This document shows, one piece after another, positions 22,006 to 31,808 of a stretch of 64,000 bases of DNA. This DNA is from Linnemannia elongata (lineage: Eukaryota; Mortierellomycota; Mortierellomycetes; Mortierellales; Mortierellaceae). The position numbers and the translations under genes are program-made. The stretch is from contig JAXBDG010000003.1 in NCBI GenBank assembly GCA_036320915.1, positions 434,001 to 498,000 of the forward strand, given 5' to 3'. The notes beneath the pieces are model-generated. The model was not told the origin of the DNA. It did no database searches and was given only the letters and a program-made list of their open reading frames with translations. Numbering within the stretch: the stretch's first letter is position 1; each line of letters opens with the position of its first letter.

Positions 22006-22790
22006 GTTTGTTTCGTAGTCTTGACTTTCATAGAAAAACGGACCAAAATACATGTCCTTGTTTTATTTTTATTGCGCATTCACAAGAAATGTTTTCTTTT
22101 AGCCACTAAACCCCGATTGACCGGCCATACACGACAACACTAATGTTCCACACCCATGCAAACCCCGCTCAGAACTGGATTAGTGGTTAATTTTTTTACT
22201 CATTTTGTTTGAAAGACACAGTAGTGCATTGGCAGGCAACAACCTTGATTTAAAACGGATCGCCCAAAGTACTCCTGGATTTTCCTTTGTATATTATAAC
22301 CCTATCCAAAATAGAATGTAGATCTGATAAACAAATAACAGTGCTTTGATCGAAGAATAAAATGGCAGTGGACATTTCGTGCCTAGAATTGAGCTGTGTA
22401 CAGTGGAGGTTGGTGATGGTAAATGACACCACATCAAGGAAGAGTCCGGAGAGAGATGTCTCATCATTCATATGTTGTCCTTTTTCTTAGCAACCTTGAA
22501 GCGTATAGCTCTGCTTTCGTCTTTGGCGTCCTTTGGATATACAGTCAGCGGCGATAATGTACAGGGTTGGAAGAACAATAATAGTAAAGGGTGAAGATCT
22601 AATACGCAATGACTCACTATCTCAAAACAAACAACAGGTGTGTACTTTGCCTTGTCCAACAATCAAACACTTTGCTTTGATTCACTTTGGGTTTCATGTG
22701 TTTCGAAGACACGGTGAATAGACAAAGGTCCAAGGGGAGTGCGACTTGTATCGGTCTGTTGCGATGAGGCAACATGAGGGCTGTGGGTTG
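22006..22790. other. Unassigned sequence between the hAT element and the right WD40 relic
   Basis: No homology is recognised. Minus-strand ORFs at 22250-22471 and 22468-22662 show no domain. By comparison with the intact paralogues only about 25 residues (75 bp) should separate the two relic pieces, so most of this is probably inserted or rearranged DNA. Confidence 0.4.
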
Positions 22791-23609
22791 TTTTGAAGGC
22801 TTCTTTAGGCGAGGTTCAAAGTCAGACCATTTCTTCTGAAGGGCAATGGATCGCCTCTTCCAGCTTGCCGGACGACACAGCGAGGCTGTGGGATGATTCG
22901 AGCCGCGTGTTCATTTTGATACTGTCTAGCTATCCTCCCGGTGTGGACTCTATGGCCTTCCCTTTGGGTGGTCTTCAGATTGCGTTGGGAGGCCGTAGAG
23001 AGGTGTTGAAAGCAAACCTGAGATCTTCGAGGTCCGAGGCGCAACGTAGTATTGGTCCTGTGTTGAAGGCCATAAACTCTCCAGATGGCCCAACTAGTTT
23101 GGCTGTCAGTAAATCAGAAGGACATTAATCCGGATCTTCCTGTAAAGTTCGTCACTACTTCCATCGATGGATTATCCGAGTCTGGCGAGGGTATAGGTAT
23201 TGTTGTCAGGCAGCTGTGGAGGCCTAACTTCAGGATCCTCTGAGCCACCGATGTAATCCTCGACGACGTTACTGGCGTGGCGCCATCGATATCTCTTCGA
23301 CACACCATAGAGAGAGATAGTGAGGAGTGGACGGTGGGGTTTTGGAGTCAGCTACAGTGGCCCGTAAGAATAAAATAGCTCTTTGACGCGCCGTTCTCTC
23401 TGTTTTTTTTGGACTTTTCTCACATTCGCGGTTATGTTATACTGGCTTGTCAGCGTTAATTGGGCTAACAACACTAGAAGTGATGGGTCAACGCCACTGT
23501 TGTTTTCACGACATGCTGTGCTATGCATGATTGGCAAGAAAATGATAGAGGCCAGAGAGGGAGGGGATACATAGGAAATTCTTTTAGAAGTGGAAAAGGG
23601 GTATTAGTT

Positions 23610-23973
23610 CAGTCGTACCCCCCCTATAGTATACTCTTCTGCTGCAAGGTAAAATCTACTATAGGGGAGGTTATGCTATCAGAATCATGATCTAGGCCTA
23701 TGTACCCTTAAATGCGTTGAATTTTTCCCTCCATCCCCATTCATCCCCATCATGACCATGCTGATGGCAGGACCTGAGGTCCATCCATTCACACTGACAA
23801 GAAAGTTTACACGGTGATTGTGTGATGCCTCCAGATCAATATACTATAGGGGAGGTAGCGAAAACTACATATGAATATACTATAAGCAAGCCTATTCCAA
23901 CTTTTCAAAAAAAAAATATACTATAGGAGAGGGATATACTATAGGGGATTATACTATAGGGGGGGTACGACTG
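23610..23973. mobile_element. 364-bp MITE with perfect 24-bp terminal inverted repeats (Tc1/mariner-like ends)
   Basis: The left end (23610-23633) begins CAGTCGTA, then seven C, then CTATAGTATA. The right end (23950-23973) is its exact reverse complement. Inside, the plus-strand motif TACTATAGGGGAGG or near copies recurs around 23657, 23840, 23922 and 23936, with a shorter TACTATAAG near 23877. No ORF is present. Terminal CAGT is typical of Tc1/mariner superfamily elements. The flanks are TT on the left and TA on the right, so a TA duplication is only approximate. Perfect 24-bp ends suggest recent activity or selection. Confidence 0.8.
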
Positions 23974-24595
23974 TAAACGATTATGCATAACTCCACACTC
24001 GCAATCGAAATCTGCTTACATCTCAATTTCTTTTCACCTTATTTCTTCTTCTTTCTTTCCTTTCTTTCTACACTCACTCGACGCCGATATCGACACCCTT
24101 CACAATTCATTCCATTCCGTTACTCATCACCCTCTTTTTTCTTCTATCACAACAATCTCAATCCCTCGGGTACTTTTCCACCATTTCACCTCTCGCTCAC
24201 GGGAAAACAAGATTGCTCTTTCGCGTTCGCGTTCGGACCGTAACATTCAGTTTTCCACCTCCCCCGTACCCCTACCCGCCTTAAGATACTTTCAGCACAT
24301 ACCTGTGCGACTCACAAAAATCATCTCACTTCACGCCTGTCAGGCTTCGCCTCTGCTCCAGGTACAAGTCACCAAGCAACGGAAAAGGTATGAGTTTTGA
24401 AGTCAATTCTGCTAGCATTAGATCAAGTTTATGGACACCATAATAGAGACTAAAACTTATCCATGGTGAACCTCTTTTCTAGCCTTCGCCACTACATCTG
24501 TCTACTCTTGCAATAAAGCGAAGGATCCTCTCCTCTCTTTCCTGCCAATACAGAGTAAATTCGACCTCAATTCACACTGGATAGCACTGCTATGT

Positions 24596-24632
<37 letters not shown>

Positions 24633-25069
24633 ATACAGATATGCTAACCCTATTCCTGCATGCATGGATGCATGTATACACATAGATTCTTCCCGAACAA
24701 GTCCACATCCCTGCAGTCAAACACAAAACAGAATTCGAGCTAAGCATAATTTGTTTCCCCTGCTCCTTGCCAAGGTAAGGCGTAGACATGCAGACCTTGC
24801 GGGAGGTATCCTTTATTCAATCCTGCATAAACCTAAGCTGACCACGCCTTCTCTCTGTCTCTCAGTGATAGGCACCTTCCTATTTCTCTTTTTTTTCTTG
24901 AGCTATCCCAGCCATTCCACGGCTAGTACCACCGCCAATCTTCCGTTTCTCGTCGAGAGGTAAGAACAGATGATAAAGGTGCCTCTTATGATATTTTGTG
25001 GTGCGATGACTTGACCTAACATATATATTTTAACGACCAAAACTATGCTAAACAGAAAAGGAGCCCACC
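23974..25069 (+). promoter_or_regulatory. Promoter and spliced 5' leader of NACHT-WD40 gene 1
   Basis: The interval starts with TC-rich sequence (24020-24140). It then contains several plausible GT-AG leader introns, with donors at 24389 (GTATGA), 24775 (GTAAGG) and 24960 (GTAAGA), and an acceptor just before the start (CTAAACAG, 25047-25054). A 32-nt T run lies at 24599-24630. No coding sequence is recognised. Confidence 0.45.
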
Positions 25070-28000
25070 ATGACCAAGGACTCGCAAACAACCCCACCTG
25101 GGACTCCACCACAACCTACTCAGGAAACCAATACCTCTCATCCAAGAACAACTCAATCAGCCTCCAACACTCCGTTCTCCAGCATTGGGCGAGCAGCAAA
25201 GGCAGCAATCAAACCCACTAGAACGTTGAAGAGTCGATCTATCGGTCATGGACTCGCGGCGATCTATATCGAGCAGGGCAACATCGCTTCTCTCGCTAAA
25301 CAAGGTCGATCGAGCACTCCTGAGCATGGCACTGAGTACAAGTCGGTCCCTTCTCTGCGCAATCGGAAGCGAGACATCATTCCCAATCTGTTTCGGTCAC
25401 TCATCCCGGAACCCAAAGGCAAAGGAAGCCCTAAGGCTGAGATTCGCCGCCATTCGACCTATAGCACCAACAACAGTGATCTATCCTTTTTCAGTGTCGA
25501 TACTGATGAAACGGTTGAGATCGAGCGCGCAGTCTCCAGTACCAATATCAAGGATCGGGATCCCAATGTTCAACCTCCAGCCGTGTCGAACAAACCTCGC
25601 ACGGATGTCTTTTCACAGAACGTCAGCGCACCCGCCTTTCGAATCTCGCTTCCCAAGCTCTACGCCCGCGTCAACTCTACTCCTCAGCTCGCCTTGTGCA
25701 TCGGCTTGCTTCATGCAGAGAGCGACACTGCCAGCCAGCAAGAGGACTTTTGCTGGTATGTCAAGTCAACGGACACTGCCGCTAAGGATGACTGGGTCAA
25801 CGCTATGAAGAAAGATCCGATTGAGCAGAGTCAAATGAAGTCGCTGGGGGCTAGCATGGTGGAGGAGTTTTCCAAAGACGCTCGCAAGGACTTTTTCAAG
25901 GTCGCTGAAATGGTTTTCCTTGGCCCGGTCCTGGACAGGAAGTCCTTTCGAGATCTACTAGAGGCTACCATCACAGCTTTCGAACGGTGTGTCCTTCTCG
26001 ATGTCAACCTGCTGCAAGGTCTTGTTCAGTTGGTCCAGTTTGCCCCTGCCGAGTCCCTGATTCATGACGACTTGGTAAAGATCCTTCGCATCCTCAGAGT
26101 TCGACTGCAAGACAAACACCAGCAGTCTTCGGAGCACGCTTTTTGCATCACGCTGGCTGTCTCAAAACTTCTGGACGTTATGGCGGAGCACAAGGTTGAG
26201 GGTTTGCACCGAGTTATTGAGGATGAGCCTTTATCCGGAATCTTGTGGGGATTGAGGGGTAGCTCAGATCCTTACTTGATGTACCAGGCATGCTATGCTT
26301 TTCAAGCGCTTCAGTATGTCCCCGATGAAGAGACGCCTCTGCAAGCCCTTCTTCGGCACTCTGCAGGGGTTATGGGTGGATTGGTCAAGGCCACGGCTAT
26401 ACTGAAGCTGGATCTGGGCGCCGTTCTACAGGGACTCGACAAGTTGCAGGAGACGGTCGTCAGTGCCATTGAGCCCGATCTTAGTGCCAATGAAGGAGCG
26501 TGCTCGCTCATGGAGAGTGGTCGAGGAGTTTTTGAGAGCCTGAGGCAGGGTTTTGATTCTGAGGAGAAAAAGCCTTGGTATGCTGCCATCGTTGCTGCCA
26601 ACGCGCTTGCTCGAGCAGGCCGACTGAAGGATCTTAACCAGCTTATCTGCGAGGCACCTTGTCGCCACGATCCCCTCTTTCAATGGGGTATCTGTCAGCT
26701 CTTGGGTGAGATTGCGTCCGATGCCATATGGGAGACCCCTGCTCGACTGCAAGCTGTCGAACTTCTCGAAGAGCTGAACAGGAACGATACGACTTGGGGT
26801 CAGGACAAGAGTATCCAAGCGTGGATGCTCAACATCACCTACCAACTTGAAAATGTCGATGAGCCCGCCGTCAGTACCAGTGCACGCATGTTACTCATGG
26901 ATATGCTGCACAAACAAGGTGCTACCGCGAGACTGCCCTACCCGCTGATGAACCGCCTTCTACTCCCATCGTTTTCGCCGATACTTGCTCATGTCCTGGA
27001 TATTCCTGATGTCAAGCCCGATCTGCACCGACTGAGGCAACAGCGACTCGACGAGTACAAGGGCGGCATCTACATCCCACTTATGGCCAAGCCCGGTCTG
27101 AAGGCTAAGGCTGACGATGTCTTTCCTCTGATGGAGAAGGTGCTAGAGTTTCTGAGCAGTAAACGTCAGGTGATTCTGGTGCTGGGTGACTCTGGTGCAG
27201 GCAAATCGACATTCAACCGCCATCTCGAACATCGACTCTGGACCGACTATAAGGAAGGTGATCCGGTTCCTCTGTATATCAACCTACCCGACATCGACCG
27301 ACCGGACCAGGACATGATTGCCAAGCAGCTCAAGTTTCACAACTTTAGCGATGACCAGATCCAGGAACTCAAACTCTACCACCAGTTTATCATTATCTGC
27401 GATGGATACGACGAAAGCCAGCAGTTGGTCAACTTGCACCGGAAGAATTCGTTGAACCGACCGCGACAGTGGGACACTAAGATGATTATCAGCTGCCGCA
27501 CCCAGTTCCTCGGGCCTACCTACTTTGACCGTTTCAACCCCCAGCCCGACGATCGTCACGCTTCTAGCTCGCAGGATCTCTTCCAAGAGGCAGTTATCGC
27601 ACCCTTCTCCAAGGACCAGATCAAGGACTACCTCGAGCGGTATGTGGAGGATCCCTCATCGGCGCTTTTATTCCAGAACAAGCCTGTCTGGTCGGTCCAG
27701 GAGTACTTGGACAAGTTGAGCAACATCCCGAACCTTGTGGATCTCGTCAAGAATCCTTTCCTTCTCACACTCGCTCTCAAGGCTCTGCCTGATCTGGCTG
27801 CGTCGCACAAGGATCTGGCGAGCATCCGTATCACTCGTGCTATACTGTACGACATTTTTGTTGATCAGTGGCTGGAGATCAACAAGCGCCGTCTGGAGAC
27901 CAACACTTTGACACCGGAGGAGCTAGAGGCGTTTGGATCTTTGGTTAACGGTGGATTTATTCGATGTGGGATCGATTACTTGCGACGACTGGCCGATGCG

Positions 28001-30898
28001 GTCTTTGAGGAGCAGGACGGAAACCCGGTGATCCAGTATGTGCATTTGCGCGACAGGTACACATGGAAGGCAGATTTCTTTGGTACTGATCCCCAGATCA
28101 GACTGCTCCGCGAGTCTTGCCCATTGACGCGCACCGGCAACCAGTATCGTTTTTTTCATCGATCAGTTCTGGAGTACTGTTTCTCTTGCATCATCTACAC
28201 CCCAGCTTGGATTGGCACAAGCTTTGATCCACAGGAGAATATGGAGACTGTTGCCTTCCGAGTGCTTGAGGCTGATAGCCCTTTGTTCGAGAGGAGCTTG
28301 CTCAATGAGCCGTCAATCATCCAGTTTCTGTGTGACCGAGTCACAATGCACCCCGATTTCGAGCAGCAGCTGCGAGACGTCATCGAGAGGTCCAAGACCG
28401 ATTCCAGTGCAGCCGTCGCGGCCACTAACGCCATTACGATCTTGGTCAAGGCCGGTGTGACCTTCCACGGCGCTGACCTTCGAGGTATCAAGATCCACGG
28501 TGCTGATCTCTCTGATGGCCAGTTTGATTCGGTACAGTTTCAAGGAGCCGACCTGAGTGGGGTCAACTTTTCGAGGAGCTGGTTGCGGCAGGCGGATCTG
28601 AGCGGTGCGCAATTGGAGAGTGCCCAGTTTGGAGAGTTACCGTACCTTGCGGAGGGGAGCTTTGTCGAAGCCTGTGCCTACTCGCCTGATGGAAAGTTGT
28701 TTGGAGCTGCTCTTTGGGATGGATGCTTTGCAGTATACGACACGACGACTTGGACAAGAGTCCATTACATCCAGTCGGGTGAAAAGGTTCGCGATATTCA
28801 GTTCTCGCCCGACAACAAACGGTGGGTGTCCTCAAATGGATACACAGTGCGAGTGTGGAATTGCAGCAATGGAAAGGAGGTATTGGTGATGGAGGGGCAC
28901 ATGCACAACTTGAACTCGATGATGTTTTCGCCTTGCGGCAAGCGCATCGTCTCGGCCAGTCATGACATGACTGTGCGATTGTGGGATGCTCGGACGGGCG
29001 AGTCTCTGTTTGTCTTGGTGGGACATACTTCGTGCGTCATTTGTGTCAAGTTTTCGCCGGACGGACGAGAGCTGGTATCGGTCAGCTTGGATGGAACGAT
29101 TAGGTTCTGGGATTCGGAGACAGGCGAGGCAGGCGTTGTTTTGAGACCTTCGTTCGATCAGGTTCACAGCGTCGCATATTCTCCAGATGGTCGATGGGTC
29201 GCTTCTGGCCACAAGACTGGTGCTATACACCTTTGGAGTACTGCCACCAAGGAACCGGGTCATTCTTTACGTGGCCACACCGATACCGTTACCAGTATTT
29301 CATTTTCTCCAGACGGCCAGTGGATCGCTTCTTCCAGCGAGGACCAAACGGTACAACTGTGGGACGCATCGACTGGCATTCTCATGTCTATTCTGAATGC
29401 CCACAGGAAAGACGTGTATGATGTTGTCTTTTCACCAGATGGTTCTCAGCTCGCTTCAGGAGGTGTTGATAGGAAGGTGCGGTTGTGGGACGTACGGTCT
29501 TGTCTGTCGAGCGTTGAGGTCCAAGGTCAGATCAACCATGTCCTAAGGATGGGTTACTCTCTCGATGGTCAGACCATACTCTCTCACGGCGGTCGCATCG
29601 TTCGGCAGTGGGATCCTATTACTGGTGTTGGTAGGCTACGGACGATTGAGTTCCCAGATGTTTTGTCGATCGGGGCCAAAGAGTTCCCACCGGACGGCAA
29701 CCAGTTCGCGAACGGATCTCGTGACAGAAACGTTCGCAAGTACAGTCACAGTATCGGTGGAGCTATCACGGAGGGGTGGGCGAAAAGGGTGGATGTCTTG
29801 GCCTATTCCCCGTGCTGTCGGTACCTGGCGTTTTCGGATTGGGAGAACACTGTCCGTTTGCGGGATATCCAAGAACCTGAGCAGTTCCATGTTCTTCTTG
29901 ATGTTAAACGAGCCATCAGCAACATCATTGGCGGTATAGCCTTTTCACGGACTGGACTCTTGCTTGCGATCGGTTCTTGGAACGGCACTGTTTGGCTCTT
30001 CGATACCCAGTCCAGGGAGCTTTTGAAGTCCAGGAGGCTGATCCGAGGACGCGTTTTGGTGGCAACATTTTCACCGAGCGGCCAGCAACTCGCCTTAGGC
30101 TCCGACTCTTCGATCTACCTTTGGGACCTCCAGTCAAAGACGCCCAGGATCAAATTGCAAGGACACAGAGCGATCACCATCAGCCTCTCATATTCTCCTT
30201 GCGGTCAATGGCTTGTGTCCGGTAGCGAGGACAAGACGGCACGCCTCTGGCATCGGCAGCAGCCTTTTGGAGAGAAAGAGCACTGGTCTTGTGTCTCTGT
30301 CCTTGGTGGATTCTTTGGAGCCGTTCATGATGTTGTTTGGAACCCTGTGGTGGAAATGGAGTTTGTCACGGCGTGTAAGGATGGCTCTGTCCGCGTCTGG
30401 AAAGTGTTGAGCGATGATGGAGGAGATAGTGATGTCGTGGTAAAGTTGTTGTGGGGGTCTAACCTTCGAATGCTTTGCGCTTCGGACTTGGTCTTCAATG
30501 ATGCAGTTAGTCTGTGCCCAACTCAGCAAAAGTTGTTGCTCCAGAGCGGTGCCGTCGTCGACAGCAGTGCTTTGGTCATCAAGGATGGTGGCTCTACTCG
30601 CGCTCCGTTTTTTGAAGGCGATGATGCGGAGGAGTCGTTGTCATCTGCCGACGATGATTCAGACGATTCGACATCTGCACTTGTAAGGCGCGTACGACAA
30701 AAACGAGCGCCTATTGTTGTTCAAAGGACAAGGACACCCAGGATTATGATTACCAAGACTAGTGGGTCTGAAAGTTCTTCTGAGAGTGAATCTTCTTCTG
30801 ATGAGGATGACTCGGAGGAAGAGGAAGAAGAAGAGTACGAGGTGTCGTCTTCTTCGTCGGAGGATGAGGAGGAGGAGAAACGGTGTCGACAGATGTAG
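25070..30898 (+). CDS. NACHT / pentapeptide / WD40 STAND protein (NLR-like), paralogue 1
   Basis: Single uninterrupted coding exon of 1942 residues. Order of parts: a Ser/Thr-rich N-terminus (1 to about 170); a conserved block DVFSQNVSAPAF...STPQLALCIGLL (about 180-215); an all-helical ARM-like region (about 240-660); and a NACHT NTPase with Walker A LGDSGAGKST near residue 706 and Walker B FIIICDGYDES near 778. Next come a helical region to about 1120, a pentapeptide block (FHGADLRGIKIHGADLSDGQ) at about 1130-1190, and WD40 repeats from about 1200 to 1800; I count 14 W-D-type strand ends, enough for two seven-bladed propellers. The C-terminal 100 residues are very acidic and Ser-rich. STAND proteins of this kind are ATP-driven switches in nonself recognition or cell death. 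No known N-terminal effector is recognised, so function is inferred only from architecture. It is 60% or so alike to gene 2 by eye in the NACHT region. The start is the first ATG after a leader-intron acceptor. Confidence 0.88.
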   Translation: MTKDSQTTPPGTPPQPTQETNTSHPRTTQSASNTPFSSIGRAAKAAIKPTRTLKSRSIGHGLAAIYIEQGNIASLAKQGRSSTPEHGTEYKSVPSLRNRKRDIIPNLFRSLIPEPKGKGSPKAEIRRHSTYSTNNSDLSFFSVDTDETVEIERAVSSTNIKDRDPNVQPPAVSNKPRTDVFSQNVSAPAFRISLPKLYARVNSTPQLALCIGLLHAESDTASQQEDFCWYVKSTDTAAKDDWVNAMKKDPIEQSQMKSLGASMVEEFSKDARKDFFKVAEMVFLGPVLDRKSFRDLLEATITAFERCVLLDVNLLQGLVQLVQFAPAESLIHDDLVKILRILRVRLQDKHQQSSEHAFCITLAVSKLLDVMAEHKVEGLHRVIEDEPLSGILWGLRGSSDPYLMYQACYAFQALQYVPDEETPLQALLRHSAGVMGGLVKATAILKLDLGAVLQGLDKLQETVVSAIEPDLSANEGACSLMESGRGVFESLRQGFDSEEKKPWYAAIVAANALARAGRLKDLNQLICEAPCRHDPLFQWGICQLLGEIASDAIWETPARLQAVELLEELNRNDTTWGQDKSIQAWMLNITYQLENVDEPAVSTSARMLLMDMLHKQGATARLPYPLMNRLLLPSFSPILAHVLDIPDVKPDLHRLRQQRLDEYKGGIYIPLMAKPGLKAKADDVFPLMEKVLEFLSSKRQVILVLGDSGAGKSTFNRHLEHRLWTDYKEGDPVPLYINLPDIDRPDQDMIAKQLKFHNFSDDQIQELKLYHQFIIICDGYDESQQLVNLHRKNSLNRPRQWDTKMIISCRTQFLGPTYFDRFNPQPDDRHASSSQDLFQEAVIAPFSKDQIKDYLERYVEDPSSALLFQNKPVWSVQEYLDKLSNIPNLVDLVKNPFLLTLALKALPDLAASHKDLASIRITRAILYDIFVDQWLEINKRRLETNTLTPEELEAFGSLVNGGFIRCGIDYLRRLADAVFEEQDGNPVIQYVHLRDRYTWKADFFGTDPQIRLLRESCPLTRTGNQYRFFHRSVLEYCFSCIIYTPAWIGTSFDPQENMETVAFRVLEADSPLFERSLLNEPSIIQFLCDRVTMHPDFEQQLRDVIERSKTDSSAAVAATNAITILVKAGVTFHGADLRGIKIHGADLSDGQFDSVQFQGADLSGVNFSRSWLRQADLSGAQLESAQFGELPYLAEGSFVEACAYSPDGKLFGAALWDGCFAVYDTTTWTRVHYIQSGEKVRDIQFSPDNKRWVSSNGYTVRVWNCSNGKEVLVMEGHMHNLNSMMFSPCGKRIVSASHDMTVRLWDARTGESLFVLVGHTSCVICVKFSPDGRELVSVSLDGTIRFWDSETGEAGVVLRPSFDQVHSVAYSPDGRWVASGHKTGAIHLWSTATKEPGHSLRGHTDTVTSISFSPDGQWIASSSEDQTVQLWDASTGILMSILNAHRKDVYDVVFSPDGSQLASGGVDRKVRLWDVRSCLSSVEVQGQINHVLRMGYSLDGQTILSHGGRIVRQWDPITGVGRLRTIEFPDVLSIGAKEFPPDGNQFANGSRDRNVRKYSHSIGGAITEGWAKRVDVLAYSPCCRYLAFSDWENTVRLRDIQEPEQFHVLLDVKRAISNIIGGIAFSRTGLLLAIGSWNGTVWLFDTQSRELLKSRRLIRGRVLVATFSPSGQQLALGSDSSIYLWDLQSKTPRIKLQGHRAITISLSYSPCGQWLVSGSEDKTARLWHRQQPFGEKEHWSCVSVLGGFFGAVHDVVWNPVVEMEFVTACKDGSVRVWKVLSDDGGDSDVVVKLLWGSNLRMLCASDLVFNDAVSLCPTQQKLLLQSGAVVDSSALVIKDGGSTRAPFFEGDDAEESLSSADDDSDDSTSALVRRVRQKRAPIVVQRTRTPRIMITKTSGSESSSESESSSDEDDSEEEEEEEYEVSSSSSEDEEEEKRCRQM

Positions 30899-31808
30899 TA
30901 GGGTCGTCGTGGGCGTTGTTAGTTTCGGGTGAAGAGAAGGAATTGTGATTACGTGAGGGAGTCAATTGGATAATAGAACGTAAATCGTGATTGCTCTGAC
31001 CCTGAGATGAACACCCTTTATTGACTGGCGAAAGGGGGGGAGGCGGAAGAGATGGCTGAGAGACAGAGGAGACCAACTTGAATAATTATGATAGTAATAA
31101 TAACAGCCTGAGCTGAACACACTTCCCTGTTCTTGGTATTCATATATTTGTAATTAACGATGACCCAGCTTCATGCAATTGTGTTTATTAGGATTCTTTG
31201 AGTTGAATTGCGAGAAGAGGTGATGGAAGTGAGGAGAGATGTTGGTCTGCAACCACAGCTTGACCTTTCTTTTCTTTTCTTTTTTCTTCGCAAGAATGAA
31301 AGGAGTCCAAATCGTTTTGGTGGCGCAAAATGTCACGTGTAATTAAGTGGGGGGAAGAGAAGGGACGGGCAAAGTGGGTGCTTTCGTTTTTTTGATTCCT
31401 TTTCTGCACCTTTCGTCGAGTTTGCTCACACCCACTCTCTTCTTTTCAATCATTTACTCACTCCAACTCATCCATTCACTCACTCCACGACACTCTTTAC
31501 CGATACATCCACACACGCCTCCAGACTCACAAAAACAAGACACACACTCATCACACCCTATCGTCTCACGCCTACACAGCTAGACCAGGAGCCTTAGAGA
31601 ATGGGTAATCACTTACTCACAGTATCCACTCAAACTAACACGCCCTTGCATCACCTGAAGACTCACTCTGAACAAACAAACAACCAGAGACAGCATAGAG
31701 AAGGAGATAAGAGTGAAGAAAGAACAGCAACAGGAGATCAATTGGACCTCAACAACTAACACCTGTCGCCATTGCACTCTCTTTCTTCTATAACTTCAAA
31801 CAGACGCA
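30899..31808. other. Intergenic region and promoter of RXT2
   Basis: No gene is recognised. The interval contains an AG-rich block (31020-31080) and, from about 31400 to 31580, a CT/AC-rich leader like those in front of other genes here. Confidence 0.45.

Larger units (their letters stand above)
18740..23337 (+). pseudogene. Degraded NACHT-WD40 gene (WD40 and C-terminal part), interrupted by a hAT transposon
   Basis: Left piece, 18740-18988: in one frame it reads GGVDREEIRCLAFSPTGHQL, then AVGSWGDTIWLFDAHS and ATAFALDGQ, a stop, and FAVGL. This aligns with WD40 repeats of the two intact paralogues (GGIAFSRTGLLLAIGSWNG and VWLFDTQS in gene 1). Right piece, 22793 onward: SSEGQWIASSSLPDDTARLW matches YSPCGQWLVSGSEDKTARLW. 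Near 23135-23235, KFVTTSIDG...RQLWRPNFRIL followed by a stop matches the C-terminal EFVTACKDG...KLLWGSNLRML. The pieces are in the same order and on the same strand as in the intact genes, with stops and frame changes between them. The hAT element sits in the gap. Another 0.8 kb (22006-22790) of unrelated sequence also separates the pieces. No NACHT part survives. Confidence 0.75.
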
